From Globicatella sulfidifaciens DSM 15739 (GTDB lineage: Bacteria > Bacillota > Bacilli > Lactobacillales > Aerococcaceae): 62,960 nucleotides of DNA. Position 1 is the stretch's first letter; each line of letters begins with the position of its first letter. This document shows, piece after piece, positions 54,852 to 62,960 of the stretch. A program made the position numbers and the translations under genes. Under the pieces are notes generated by a model. The model had not been told where the DNA came from and made no database searches. It saw only the letters and a program-made list of their open reading frames with translations. The stretch spans positions 1 through 62,960 of the forward strand of contig NZ_FUWO01000014.1 in NCBI RefSeq assembly GCF_900167405.1. Reading direction: 5' to 3'.

Positions 54852-55770
54852 TTTCATTTCCTCCATTCGTATTGTTTAAACGAATTGCTTCTCTAATATG
54901 TCCTTCTGATTTTTCCAACAATGTCGTGGCTGTTTCAAAGTCAACCTCTAATATAATCATTAGAATGGCTGTCTTAACATCGCCTTTGCTTTCGGTTAAT
55001 GTTTGTTTAGCAACTTCAAGACTAACTCCTGTTGCTTCACAAACAATTTTTTGTGAACGGCGAACCAGTTTTTCATTCGTGGCTTGAACATCAACCATCA
55101 AGTTTTGATAAACTTTACCTTGTTTTACCATTGAAACAGTGGATAACATATTTAAAATTAATTTTTGAACCGTTCCTGCTTTTAAACGGGTTGAACCGGT
55201 CAAGACTTCTGGTCCTGGCACCGCTTCGATCACGATTTTAGCAACTTTTCCTATTTCACTATCCGCGTTACAAGCAATCGACACCGTATGTGCTCCTACC
55301 TGATTAGCATAATTCAATCCGCCAATTACATAAGGGGTTCGGCCACTAGCAGCAATCCCTACTACTACATCGTCTGCACTTAAATCGATAGCCGTCAAAT
55401 CAGCTTGCGCCATTTCTTGACTATCTTCTGCTCCTTCTACCGCAAACATCATCGCCTTTTGACCACCGGCAATTAAGCCTTGAACCATTTCTGGCGATGT
55501 CCCAAATGTTGGCACACATTCTGCTGCATCTAACACACCGAGTCGCCCACTGGTTCCAGCACCTATATAAATTAATCGTCCTCCTTTCTTAAATGCTTGA
55601 TCGATTACGGTAACGGCTTGTTCAATTTGTGGTAGTACTTTTCTAATAGCTAGAGGCACTTTTTGGTCTTCTTCATTCATTATGGTTAATATTTCATGAA
55701 TTGACATTTCATCCAAATGCATCGTATTAGGATTTCTAGTTTCTGTACTCATTCCCTCAAGAGTGATCAA
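54835..55770 (-). CDS. murQ: N-acetylmuramic acid 6-phosphate etherase
   Basis: Cleaves the lactyl ether of MurNAc-6P to give GlcNAc-6P and D-lactate. The SIS fold is clear: TETRNPNTMHLDEMS, RLIYIGAGTSGRLGVLDAAE, VVGIAASGRTPYV and NMLSTVSMVKQGKVY, plus a C-terminal UBA-like helix set. I favour TTG 55770 because GGAG sits 9 bases upstream; ATG 55779 directly abuts that site. Overlaps the RpiR gene end by 14 bases. Confidence 0.96.
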   Translation of the reverse strand: MITLEGMSTETRNPNTMHLDEMSIHEILTIMNEEDQKVPLAIRKVLPQIEQAVTVIDQAFKKGGRLIYIGAGTSGRLGVLDAAECVPTFGTSPEMVQGLIAGGQKAMMFAVEGAEDSQEMAQADLTAIDLSADDVVVGIAASGRTPYVIGGLNYANQVGAHTVSIACNADSEIGKVAKIVIEAVPGPEVLTGSTRLKAGTVQKLILNMLSTVSMVKQGKVYQNLMVDVQATNEKLVRRSQKIVCEATGVSLEVAKQTLTESKGDVKTAILMIILEVDFETATTLLEKSEGHIREAIRLNNTNGGNENGKKC

Positions 55771-56617
55771 GTGTTTCATCTCCTTTCAAAATTCTCGTCC
55801 GTTCAATCATCAAGATGCCCTCATCATAAATATTATGTAAATAACTAGAAAAGATCACATCAATTAAAGTCATTTGAGCAATTCTCGATGACATGGCTGC
55901 ACTTCTCATTCCTATTTCACTATTAGGAACAAATAAAGGATAAGTAGATAATTGACTTAATCGTGAGTTGCCTTCTTTCGTCATGGTGATAATCTTAGCC
56001 CCAAAATTTTTAGCTTCTTGTGCACATTTAATGACTTCATCTGTTTCACCTGAGTAAGAGATCGCAACAGCTAAATCATTAGCATTCATATTCCGTGCCA
56101 TTAATAGTTGCGTATGCCAATCTTCAGATACGTGAACCATCTTATTAATTCTAGCAAACTTCATCTGAGCGTCTTTTGCGACGATTAACGAAGCGCCGAT
56201 GCCAAAGAAAACTATTTTATCCGCTTTTTCAATTTCACTCACACATTGGTCGATTAAAGAATCCGAAATTAAAAAAGTTAGCTCTCTTAATATTGATAAG
56301 TTATTCAAAATCACACTTTGAATCAATTCACTTGAATTATCATTCAGACTAAAGACATGATTATCTAGTTCAAAGACATTTTCTCGCACCGCTTGTTCAT
56401 AAAGCAATTCCTTATTAAAAGATTTATACCCGTCATATCCAACTTTTTTGCATAATCGGATAATCGAAGTCGGGGATGAAAAAGTCGCTTCAGCTAATTG
56501 ATGAATACTCATGTTTCCTACTTTCAATGGATTCTTTAAAACATAGTCGATAATCGACCGCTCTGTTTGACTGGCTGTTGGTCGATAAACTCTCAATTTT
56601 GTCAATGTATTACTCAT
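55757..56617 (-). CDS. RpiR/MurR family transcriptional regulator
   Basis: 286 aa: N-terminal HTH (SIHQLAEATFSSPTSIIRLC) and C-terminal SIS sugar-phosphate domain (KIVFFGIGASLIVAKDAQMK, AVAISYSGETDEVI). As first gene of the MurNAc operon it probably senses MurNAc-6P. ATG 56617 follows GGAGGTAAGA; an earlier ATG overlaps that site. A 17-bp palindrome lies 55 bases upstream. Confidence 0.93.
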   Translation of the reverse strand: MSNTLTKLRVYRPTASQTERSIIDYVLKNPLKVGNMSIHQLAEATFSSPTSIIRLCKKVGYDGYKSFNKELLYEQAVRENVFELDNHVFSLNDNSSELIQSVILNNLSILRELTFLISDSLIDQCVSEIEKADKIVFFGIGASLIVAKDAQMKFARINKMVHVSEDWHTQLLMARNMNANDLAVAISYSGETDEVIKCAQEAKNFGAKIITMTKEGNSRLSQLSTYPLFVPNSEIGMRSAAMSSRIAQMTLIDVIFSSYLHNIYDEGILMIERTRILKGDETLDHS

Positions 56618-56654
56618 TCTTACCTCCATTATAAGACTCGTGGAATTTTATTAC

Positions 56655-56688
56655 AATTAAGCGCTTCAATCATGGTACATTGTACCAT
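56655..56688. promoter_or_regulatory. RpiR operator candidate and cre-like box
   Basis: ATGGTACA-T-TGTACCAT (56672-56688) is a perfect 8-1-8 palindrome. Directly beside it, minus-strand ATTGAAGCGCTTAAT (56655-56669) is cre-like with two deviations. The pair fits induction by MurNAc-6P plus catabolite repression. Confidence 0.65.
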
Positions 56689-57182
56689 AAATTGTATTAT
56701 TTGGGTAAATGAAAAGGATGAAAATAGTTAATTTAAATTGAGTACCACAATATATTCGGTCTTATAACTAGATACTCTCCTTTAAATCTTAAATGTGCCA
56801 TAAAGGAATTATTTTCCCTATTATGAACCTTTGATATAATGAAGATAATCAGGAAGGATATGACATTTGTTAATAATGATAAATGCTACCTATGAAAAAT
56901 TAGGCGCGTGTTCAACAGACATAAGTAAAATTTTAAGTCCTGAAAATTACAGTCATTAAGCGATATTAACAGTATACGAAAGTATAGTAAACATCGCTTC
57001 ACTGGTGTTGAATGGAAAGAAATAATCATATTGTTTTGTCTACTTAATAATTTCAAAAATCACTTACAAGTTTTATGTTCAAATGAAACCTATAGAAAGT
57101 TAATAAGATAGTTCGGCAATCATCCAATTGGTGCCAGTAAACATTGGTTGAATACTTATAGAAAGAATAAAGGAGAATAATC
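56689..57182 (+). other. Intergenic region with a probable extended -10 promoter for cutC
   Basis: TGATATAAT (56832-56840) is a good extended -10 reading toward cutC, which would give a leader of about 340 bases. A 27-codon frame (56876-56959) lies in the leader but has no ribosome site. Otherwise nothing recognised. Confidence 0.4.
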
Positions 57183-57920
57183 ATGCTCGAAATCTGTTGT
57201 GGTAGTTATGAAGATGCTTTAGCCGCCTATAATGGTGGGGCCAAACAAATTGAGTTGAATGCTGCTCTGGCACTCGGTGGTCTGACCCCAAGTTTAGCTA
57301 GCTTAACTCTAACCAAACGTCATACTGATTTAAAAGTGATTTGTATGGTGCGCCCTCGAGGTGGTGGCTTTTGTTACAGCGAGAAAGAATTTGAAGTGAT
57401 GATGGCTGATTGTCAATTATTGCTTGAAAATGGTGCTGACGGTATTGCCTTTGGCTTTCTAAATTCAGATCTGACTATTGATACAATTCGCGCTCAAAAG
57501 ATGATTAATCTTATTCATCAGTATAAAAAAGAAGCGGTCTTTCATCGGGCGATTGATGTGGTCAATGATTATGAAACCAGTATAGAAACCTTAATTAAGC
57601 TTAATATCGACCGCATCTTAACGAGTGGTCAAAAGGAAAAAGCGCCGCAAGCAGTTGAACGACTCGCATCGATACAAGCACAATACGGAGCACAAATAAC
57701 CTTCTTAATAGGTAGTGGTGTCAATGAGACGAATGCCGTAGAGTTAATGCAAACAACCGGCATTACCAATATTCACTCGTCATGTAAAGACTGGTGCCTC
57801 GATCCTACAACTGAAAATCTCGATGTCAGCTATGCTTATACCGAAAGTCCTTCGCCACTGGCTTATGATGTCGTCTTAATGGAAAAAGTAAGAAAATTAG
57901 TGCGAGTTGTCACAGAATAA
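57183..57920 (+). CDS. cutC: CutC family protein
   Basis: 245-aa barrel: MLEICCGSYEDALAAYNGGA, IELNAALALGGLTPS, MVRPRGGGF, FHRAID, ILTSGQ, all CutC hallmarks. The name comes from copper homeostasis in E. coli, but its real role in Firmicutes is unclear. AAAGGAG precedes ATG. It is divergent from the MurNAc operon. Confidence 0.92.
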   Translation: MLEICCGSYEDALAAYNGGAKQIELNAALALGGLTPSLASLTLTKRHTDLKVICMVRPRGGGFCYSEKEFEVMMADCQLLLENGADGIAFGFLNSDLTIDTIRAQKMINLIHQYKKEAVFHRAIDVVNDYETSIETLIKLNIDRILTSGQKEKAPQAVERLASIQAQYGAQITFLIGSGVNETNAVELMQTTGITNIHSSCKDWCLDPTTENLDVSYAYTESPSPLAYDVVLMEKVRKLVRVVTE

Positions 57921-57941
57921 ATAACAACGCTATAGTTGTAC

Positions 57942-58058
57942 ATGGTCAGTAAGTAAAAAATCTAATGATTTTCGTTTTGTCTGTCCGTCCCCGCACCCCC
58001 TCAAAGTTGAGTGGGTCTTAAACTAGTCATTATGATACAGTTTGAGACTACTCAACCT
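57942..58058. repeat. Dispersed repeat copy after cutC
   Basis: Block A (AAAATCTAATGATTTTCG, then CCGTCCCCGCACCCCC) is followed by block B: GTTGAGTGGGTCTTAAAC pairs with GTTTGAGACTACTCAAC. Same order as the copy at 8286. It directly follows cutC and may end its transcript. 58059-58400 shows no gene. Confidence 0.75.
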
Positions 58059-58400
58059 CTTTTTTATAAAATGACAGATGAATCATACGGTATTTTTAAA
58101 AGTTGTTGCTCAATCTCGCTAGAGAATTTTTTGTATCATTTTATTTTGGTGCTCATTCGTTTTTCAATTTATTTCATAATATCTACTTTACTTTCACCCT
58201 CATCCATTTTTTATTTCTATATGAACATATAAATTTCCGAAAATATGTCTTTTTTTAATTAACTCCACTCTCATCTGTCGTACTACTCGTATTTAGATAT
58301 TTCATTCCCTTACATTTCCATATTTCACAATCATCCTTATTTCCATCTTTGCAACTAGTCTATTTTCACAAATACACACGGATGTCATGAAAAGCTTTCA

Positions 58401-58418
58401 TTTGACATTTTTGTCAAA
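58401..58418. promoter_or_regulatory. 18-bp palindrome upstream of the PrpR-like gene
   Basis: TTTGACA-TTTT-TGTCAAA is a perfect inverted repeat. It differs from the two TGTCTCA sites downstream, so it may bind another regulator, or be a hairpin. Confidence 0.45.
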
Positions 58419-58463
58419 AAATCAGGCAAAAACACTAAATTTTGTTTTCATAAATTTTCAAGA

Positions 58464-58480
58464 TGTCTCATTTTGAGACA
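58464..58480. promoter_or_regulatory. 17-bp palindrome, probable operator O1
   Basis: TGTCTCA-TTT-TGAGACA is a perfect 7-3-7 palindrome, 125 bases before the regulator start and 112 bases upstream of a near-copy (58576-58592). Confidence 0.7.
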
Positions 58481-58575
58481 CGAAAACCCATGTTTTTTGA
58501 ATTTATTTTCATTTTCATAAAGTTTAAAAGTTTTAGGCGACAAACTTATGATTTTCTTAATAAACTGTGATAAAA

Positions 58576-58592
58576 TGTCTTAAAATGAGACA
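58576..58592. promoter_or_regulatory. 17-bp near-palindrome, probable operator O2
   Basis: TGTCTTA-AAA-TGAGACA matches O1 at all but one arm position. It lies between a likely -10 (TGATAAAAT, 58568-58576) and the GGAGG of the regulator gene, so occupancy should block its transcription. Confidence 0.7.
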
Positions 58593-58604
58593 CGGAGGTT
58601 TGTT

Positions 58605-60329
58605 ATGAAAGTCAATCTTCTTATTATCACTTCTGACTACTATTTAGTTGAAAAATTCAAGCACTGCGCCAAGGATTTTCACAATCTTAAAGTGACCATT
58701 CTAACTGACAAGCCGACTAAAGCTTTCCAATATCTCGAACAGCATCAACAAATTTTTGATGCGATATTATGTTATGGTTATCCATTAACGGACATTCGGC
58801 AATATACCACTCTTCCCGTCTTCACAGTGGAAAATAATCCTTTTGAACTATTAAGAATTCTCACTACCATGAAGCAATACCAAGATAAGACACTGATAGT
58901 CGGTGAGCCATCATTCATTGAGTTATGCCAGGATTTATGCCAACATCTAAACGTCGAATACCCCAGCATCGTAACCAAATCCTTAACTAATTTTCAAGAA
59001 CATATGTCACGTTCAATTCTGAACCAATATCAATATTACATCTGTAGTCCTGCCCTTTATTCAATTTTAAAATTATACTCAGTCAAGCAAATTCCCTATA
59101 CATTAGATGAGAACACCATCCGAACAAGATATATTGAAATCTTAAATATCGTGATGCCTATTAAGCAGACACAATTACAAGCACATATTCAAAATCAATT
59201 GACTCTAAAATTATCTATGAAATATGCTGTCACTGATCAACAAAATCGGATTCTTATTTCTGAGTTTCCTAAGTTAAACTCAAAAACCTTACAAAAGCAA
59301 TTACAAAATTTAACCAAAGAACAGCCGATTATTGATGAAGCTAACAATCGTTATCAAGTAATCTGTAATATGATTACTTGGAAGGATTCGTTTTTTAATT
59401 TATATCAATTTGAGAAACTTCCACTATACCAATCGATTAAGCATCCGGCTATTAAAGCTTTAACAATCGAAGAATTAAGCGATCAAATTCAAAATGATTT
59501 CTTTTATTCAACAGTCCAAGAAGAGAGTCGTAATCTTGATATTAATAAATTGATTGCTCATTATTCAGCTATCGTCATTTATGGTGAAAGATACACTCTA
59601 AAATCAACAATGGCGCATCTTTTAGTAAGCCAGCTTTCTAATCAACTTATCTATCAAATTGATTGTCGCTATATCGATAAACCTTTTTGGATGTTATGGC
59701 CAGAAATATTAAAGCAAGAAAATATCATAATCATCTTGAGGCACGTTGAACAGCTTGACCATGCACAAACGCAAATAATAATTAGCCATAATAAACACCC
59801 GTCACCGATGATTACGATATATGAACTTAATGACAATCATCCCAAACTTAGCAGCGCCTGGAATTCAGCTTATCGAATCCATATGGAGCCACTATCGGGC
59901 AAACAAGAAAATTTTGAAGAGATTATTGATATCTTAACACTTGATTTGAATTCGATACACGAAGGGATAGTGAGTACCTATACAACAGAAGCGATGAATA
60001 CTCTAAAAGATTATCCATGGCCAGAAAATTATGGTGAGTTAACCAATATCATTAAATATCTGGTCATCAATACCAAAAGTAGCGTCATCAATGAAACTGA
60101 AGTGAAATTCGCATTTAACCAATTATTAAAACACCCTATGCGAGAAGATTTAATAAACAAAGTAATATCTTATAATCACCCTAGCTTAGAAGAATATATT
60201 GAAGAGATTATTCGCTATAAATTAGAAGAGAATCAAGGAAGTATTACAGAAACTGCAACTGATTTAAAAATTAGTCGGAGTAAAATTTATCGGTATTTGG
60301 ATAAAGAGGAGCGCAACCATCAAAAATAA
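58605..60329 (+). CDS. PrpR-like regulator with degenerate AAA+ domain and Fis-type HTH
   Basis: 574 aa: N-terminal PrpR_N-like sensor (about 1-175), a middle linker domain, an AAA+-like region (about 310-480) whose P-loop is degraded (IVIYGERYTLKSTMAHLL) and which shows no GAFTGA sigma-54 contact loop, and a C-terminal Fis-type HTH (ENQGSITETATDLKISRSKI). It looks like a former sigma-54 enhancer-binding protein now working as a simple repressor or activator. Two matching palindromes in its own upstream region suggest autoregulation. GGAGG precedes ATG. Effector and target genes are not evident. Confidence 0.75.
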   Translation: MKVNLLIITSDYYLVEKFKHCAKDFHNLKVTILTDKPTKAFQYLEQHQQIFDAILCYGYPLTDIRQYTTLPVFTVENNPFELLRILTTMKQYQDKTLIVGEPSFIELCQDLCQHLNVEYPSIVTKSLTNFQEHMSRSILNQYQYYICSPALYSILKLYSVKQIPYTLDENTIRTRYIEILNIVMPIKQTQLQAHIQNQLTLKLSMKYAVTDQQNRILISEFPKLNSKTLQKQLQNLTKEQPIIDEANNRYQVICNMITWKDSFFNLYQFEKLPLYQSIKHPAIKALTIEELSDQIQNDFFYSTVQEESRNLDINKLIAHYSAIVIYGERYTLKSTMAHLLVSQLSNQLIYQIDCRYIDKPFWMLWPEILKQENIIIILRHVEQLDHAQTQIIISHNKHPSPMITIYELNDNHPKLSSAWNSAYRIHMEPLSGKQENFEEIIDILTLDLNSIHEGIVSTYTTEAMNTLKDYPWPENYGELTNIIKYLVINTKSSVINETEVKFAFNQLLKHPMREDLINKVISYNHPSLEEYIEEIIRYKLEENQGSITETATDLKISRSKIYRYLDKEERNHQK

Positions 60330-60419
60330 ATGGTATCACCCTATACTATGCAAATATAATAGATTTGTAATAAACCATCAAATATTATAAGATAAATGAA
60401 AAGAAAATTAGGAGGCAAT

Positions 60420-60998
60420 ATGAAATTAATTAAAGCAAGTTTTATAGCGTTCTTAATCACGATGATTATTTCCTCATTTATTTTATTTTTCACCTTAGAT
60501 ATTGGCGAATCTCCGGAAAAATCAGATGTTATTATTGTTGCTGGTGGACAATTGTACCGTGAGGCCAAGGCAAAAGAACTTTTAGAACAAGGATATAGTA
60601 CCTCTAATAAAGTGATTGTTTCGCCTATTACACAAAATCAAAAAAATGCTCGTCCCCCTATCAATGATGATATCGTCAATCCCGATAATATAATTGCAGA
60701 ACCAAAGGCAACGTCTACTTGGACAAATGCCACAGAATCAATTAAAATAATGGAACAACATGGTTGGAAATCTGCCATAGTGGTAACCAGTGATTTTCAT
60801 ACCAGAAGAACCAAAATGGCCTTTGAACGGGCAAAAGGCAGCAAAGACCTGAAATTCATTTATGTATCTGCCTATCCAAAGCAATCAGATTATAAAAATT
60901 CATATTTAACCAATAAAAATAATAGAAAATGGGCATTACACGAAATATACAAATATTGGGGATATTGGTTTGAATTGTATTATTATATTGATATCTGA
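60420..60998 (+). CDS. YdcF/SanA-like DUF218 membrane protein
   Basis: 192 aa from ATG 60420 (TTAGGAGGCAAT upstream; the frame opens at 60396). One N-terminal membrane helix (ASFIAFLITMIISSFILFF) and a DUF218 domain (DVIIVAGGQLYREAKAKELL, ATSTWTNA, VTSDFHTRRTKMAF). Related proteins affect envelope permeability; the substrate is unknown. It follows the PrpR-like gene by 90 bases and may be its target. Confidence 0.88.
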   Translation: MKLIKASFIAFLITMIISSFILFFTLDIGESPEKSDVIIVAGGQLYREAKAKELLEQGYSTSNKVIVSPITQNQKNARPPINDDIVNPDNIIAEPKATSTWTNATESIKIMEQHGWKSAIVVTSDFHTRRTKMAFERAKGSKDLKFIYVSAYPKQSDYKNSYLTNKNNRKWALHEIYKYWGYWFELYYYIDI

Positions 60999-61100
60999 AA
61001 CTAAAAAAACAACAACTTCTCCAGGGGATTGGGTCTCAACAACTTCTAGTGGGGAGTAAAATCCTCCACTAAATGTTGTAGTTTGAATAGACTATGGTTA

Positions 61101-61156
61101 AATAACCTCCTAAACTGATAATGATCGAATGTTCGTATTATCATTAGGAGGTTATT
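61101..61156 (+). promoter_or_regulatory. Hairpin that buries the transposase ribosome site (decayed ISL3 copy)
   Basis: AATAACCTCCTA (61101-61112) pairs perfectly with TAGGAGGTTATT (61145-61156), and GATAAT with ATTATC inside. The AGGAGG of the transposase lies in the 3' arm. 60999-61100 has no gene. Confidence 0.65.
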
Positions 61157-61159
61157 ATT

Positions 61160-61527
61160 TTGGAAAAAAATGATGAGAGTAAATATTTTCTATCGCAGCT
61201 ACTAAATTTACCTTTACATGAAATTAGTTAAGTCGTTGCTATGGATGAAGTAATCCTTTCATGTTCATTGGATACTAGGATTCAAAAGTGCCCTTATTGT
61301 CGTTCTTCTCATCTTCACAGCAAGGGTACTATAAAAAGAAGTATCGTTTATCTTTTAACCATAGTAAATTCAAGATCGTTCTGCTTAAAATTAAATGTTT
61401 TAACTGTCAAGATTGTCACGATTCTTTCTCGAATAGTATGAGTCTTACACGTCAAATTTTCACTATTCCGTATTCAATAATAAACGGTATTATAGAAAAT
61501 CTTAAGAAGCCAAAGAAAACGTTTTAG
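61160..61527 (+). pseudogene. ISL3-like transposase remnant, N-terminal part
   Basis: The frame starts at TTG 61160 (LEKNDESKYFLSQLLNLPLH), has a stop after HEIS, resumes VVAMDEVILSC and the zinc-ribbon pattern CPYCRSSHLHSKG, then shifts frame near 61325 to KKYRLSFNHSKFKIVLLKIK and CFNCQDCHDSF. About 120 of some 400 residues remain. ISL3-type zinc-ribbon features match the element at 62533. Confidence 0.75.
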
Positions 61528-61671
61528 TGATTATCAATCGTGATGTTACCGCGAAAATAACTTTATAAAGATAATTTTTAAGCATTAAAATCCAATCATT
61601 TGAATTTTCCTTAAAATATTTAAAGTATTTTGTTAGGAAATTCGTATTTAAATATAGGGAGGTGAATGATT

Positions 61672-61854
61672 ATGTTAAACTTACAATTTTTTAGAAAAAA
61701 GAAAGGCTTTACTCAATCTCACATAGCTAGAGAAATAGGAGTTACACAGCAAACATATTCCAAATGGGAAACTGGAAAAAGTAATCCTAATATTGATAAA
61801 ATACCCAAAATTTCAAAAGTTTTAGAAATTCCAATTACTTCTCTTTTTAGATAA
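61672..61854 (+). CDS. Small XRE-family regulator
   Basis: 60 aa, a complete Cro/C1 HTH (FFRKKKGFTQSHIAREIGVT, QQTYSKWETGKSNPNIDKI). ATG 61672 has GGAGG 9 bases upstream; an ATG at 61666 is too close. Stands alone among insertion-sequence debris; no partner gene seen. 61855-62201 holds no recognisable gene. Confidence 0.85.
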   Translation: MLNLQFFRKKKGFTQSHIAREIGVTQQTYSKWETGKSNPNIDKIPKISKVLEIPITSLFR

Positions 61855-62201
61855 ATAAAACATAGTGAAAATATTATTATTTTTGGATTCATACTTTGCC
61901 TCTATACTTTTTGGTCTAGGTGAACAGAAATTGCTCTGCTCACCTACACCTTTTTAAATTATTACAAAAAGTCATGGAATTCGGTTGTAATCTAATTTGG
62001 GTATTGCCATCAAATAGCTTAAGCCGTGCCATTGTGATCTCCACCCTTTGATAATTTTTGCTCCAGTCAGTGCCAAGAATTACTCCAACATTTGCAAATA
62101 ATGACTCAACCTATTTCCAATATGAGACCCACTTAAACGGTAAGCGTCCTATAACAGAGTATCTATCAATCATTTTCAATAATCTTCTGTACTCAATTTA
62201 A

Positions 62202-62343
62202 GAGAGCGACTGGCATCAACGACTAGGTCGTGGGGTTCATGCTGATGTGATTATGGACCGTATTGTTCATAACTCGGTGTGGTTAGATGCTGGACAATTG
62301 AATATACGAGAACACTTTGTCAACCAAAAATATAACTTCATTC
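62202..62343 (+). pseudogene. IstB-like transposition ATPase fragment
   Basis: One frame reads ESDWHQRLGRGVHADVIMDR and IVHNSVWLDAGQLNIREHFV, resembling the C-terminal part of IS21-family IstB. A stop precedes it and no start or P-loop remains. Confidence 0.5.
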
Positions 62344-62478
62344 ATAGCCGTGCTCCATGAGTATGGCTACCCTCTTGCCTTGAAGCGTGGAATCATTGCC
62401 TTGAATTGGCTACAGCTTGCCCTGAAAGCGTGGAATAATCATTTCTACACCAGCACTATTTTTATACACAAAAAGCCC

Positions 62479-62532
62479 GTGATTTCCTCTATAATTAAGT
62501 TGCACACAAAAATATAGAAAGTAGGAAATCAC
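62479..62532 (+). promoter_or_regulatory. Leader hairpin enclosing the ISL3 transposase ribosome site
   Basis: GTGATTTCCT (62479-62488) pairs perfectly with AGGAAATCAC (62523-62532), ending right before ATG 62533; CTATA/TATAG extends it inward. The weak AGGA ribosome site is in the stem. It probably lies in the left end of the element. Confidence 0.65.
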
Positions 62533-62960
62533 ATGGCTACATACAATCATACTAAAATTTTACTAGGAATGGAAGACCTTAATATCCATCTAGAACAGAA
62601 TGATTTTGAAGAAGAATGCTATTTTTCAGTTCATCAATTTAAAAGTTCTACTAAAAAAATGCTTTCTGTCTCAAAAGCCTTTAAAAAAGTATTAACCGTT
62701 ACAGGTACTCTAAAGAATCCGCCTAAAGTGTGTCCTCATTGTCGTAGTAGTAATAATGGAGCGGAAGATATGATTGATTATGGATCTTATAGGACCGTCA
62801 TCCTAATTGGGCAATATAACCTTCAACCTGCTTATCTTAAACTGACTAAACAACGATACCTTTGTAAACATTGTCAAAAAACAACGGTCTCTCAAACTAA
62901 CTTAACCAAACAGCACTGTACGATTTCATCACCCTTAAAGGTAATGATTCTTCAAGAATT
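62533..62960 (+). CDS. ISL3 family transposase, 3' end outside window
   Basis: Starts MATYNHTKILLGMEDLNIHL and has the N-terminal zinc ribbon of ISL3 transposases (CPHCRSSNNG and CKHCQKTTVSQTNL). 142 residues are visible without interruption; the DDE catalytic domain lies beyond the window. AGGAAATCAC before ATG is the weak ribosome site. Confidence 0.9.
   Translation, partial: MATYNHTKILLGMEDLNIHLEQNDFEEECYFSVHQFKSSTKKMLSVSKAFKKVLTVTGTLKNPPKVCPHCRSSNNGAEDMIDYGSYRTVILIGQYNLQPAYLKLTKQRYLCKHCQKTTVSQTNLTKQHCTISSPLKVMILQE

Noticed and set aside
56876-56959. 27-codon frame upstream of cutC as a leader peptide
   Set aside because: No ribosome site at suitable distance and no recognisable pattern.
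62317-62517. 66-codon plus-strand frame before the ISL3 transposase
   Set aside because: Runs through IstB-like debris and the transposon hairpin; no ribosome site or family.

Overview
The window reads as a low-GC Gram-positive chromosome, most likely a lactic-acid-bacterium relative (order Lactobacillales). This is inferred from strong AGGAGG ribosome sites, LPXTG surface proteins (one with a YSIRK-like signal), catabolite-response (cre) boxes, and the mix of uvrB, rpsT, ald, galU, murQ/murP and ISL3 and IS200/IS605 elements. The genus cannot be fixed from the sequence alone. No tRNA, rRNA or CRISPR array was seen.

Layout. 1-785: end of an IS200/IS605 transposase and a degenerate tandem repeat. 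785-3350: uvrB and rpsT. 3467-6375: a prophage-like lysis cassette on the minus strand (XRE repressor, small sigma factor, DUF1659, DUF2922, small membrane coiled-coil protein, holin, CHAP endolysin) with its own terminators and no phage structural genes. 7029-8135: alanine dehydrogenase, then repeats and a decayed gene. 9061-12405: an LPXTG adhesin with three Ig-like repeats and seven G5 domains. 12694-16318: galU, divergent from a UDP-glucose dehydrogenase with a fused XRE DNA-binding domain and a UDP-glucuronate 4-epimerase (UDP-uronic acid supply for a polysaccharide).

16472-51860 is a 35-kb hemicellulose island, all on the minus strand. Locus 1 (30725 down to 16472) looks built for acetylated galacto-gluco-mannan: GH113, solute-binding protein plus two permeases, YesL-like protein, GH36 alpha-galactosidase, GntR regulator, ROK kinase, CE7 acetyl esterase, GH1 and a wall-anchored GH26 mannanase. 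Locus 2 (47975 down to 31268) looks built for decorated xyloglucan oligosaccharides: two permeases, solute-binding protein, GH31 alpha-xylosidase, GH42 beta-galactosidase, GH3, GH29 alpha-fucosidase, esterase, YesN-type response regulator and a circularly permuted GH3. A sensor unit (YesM kinase, YesL-like protein, secreted DUF4340-like protein) lies just upstream. The main promoters of both loci share one plan: a cre box in the -35/-10 spacer and a palindrome centred on GTATATAC at or just after the start of transcription. One GntR repressor (encoded in locus 1) plus CcpA may therefore control both.

52361-57920: a MurNAc recycling operon (RpiR regulator, murQ, murP, mupG) divergent from cutC. 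58605-60998: a PrpR-like regulator with two matching 17-bp palindromes upstream, and a YdcF/SanA-like protein. 61100-62960: decayed insertion sequences, a small XRE protein and the start of an intact ISL3 transposase.

A family of dispersed two-hairpin repeats occurs in several intergenic regions (8286, 28298, 52160, 57942, with a fragment near 12512). It appears to be a genome-specific element.
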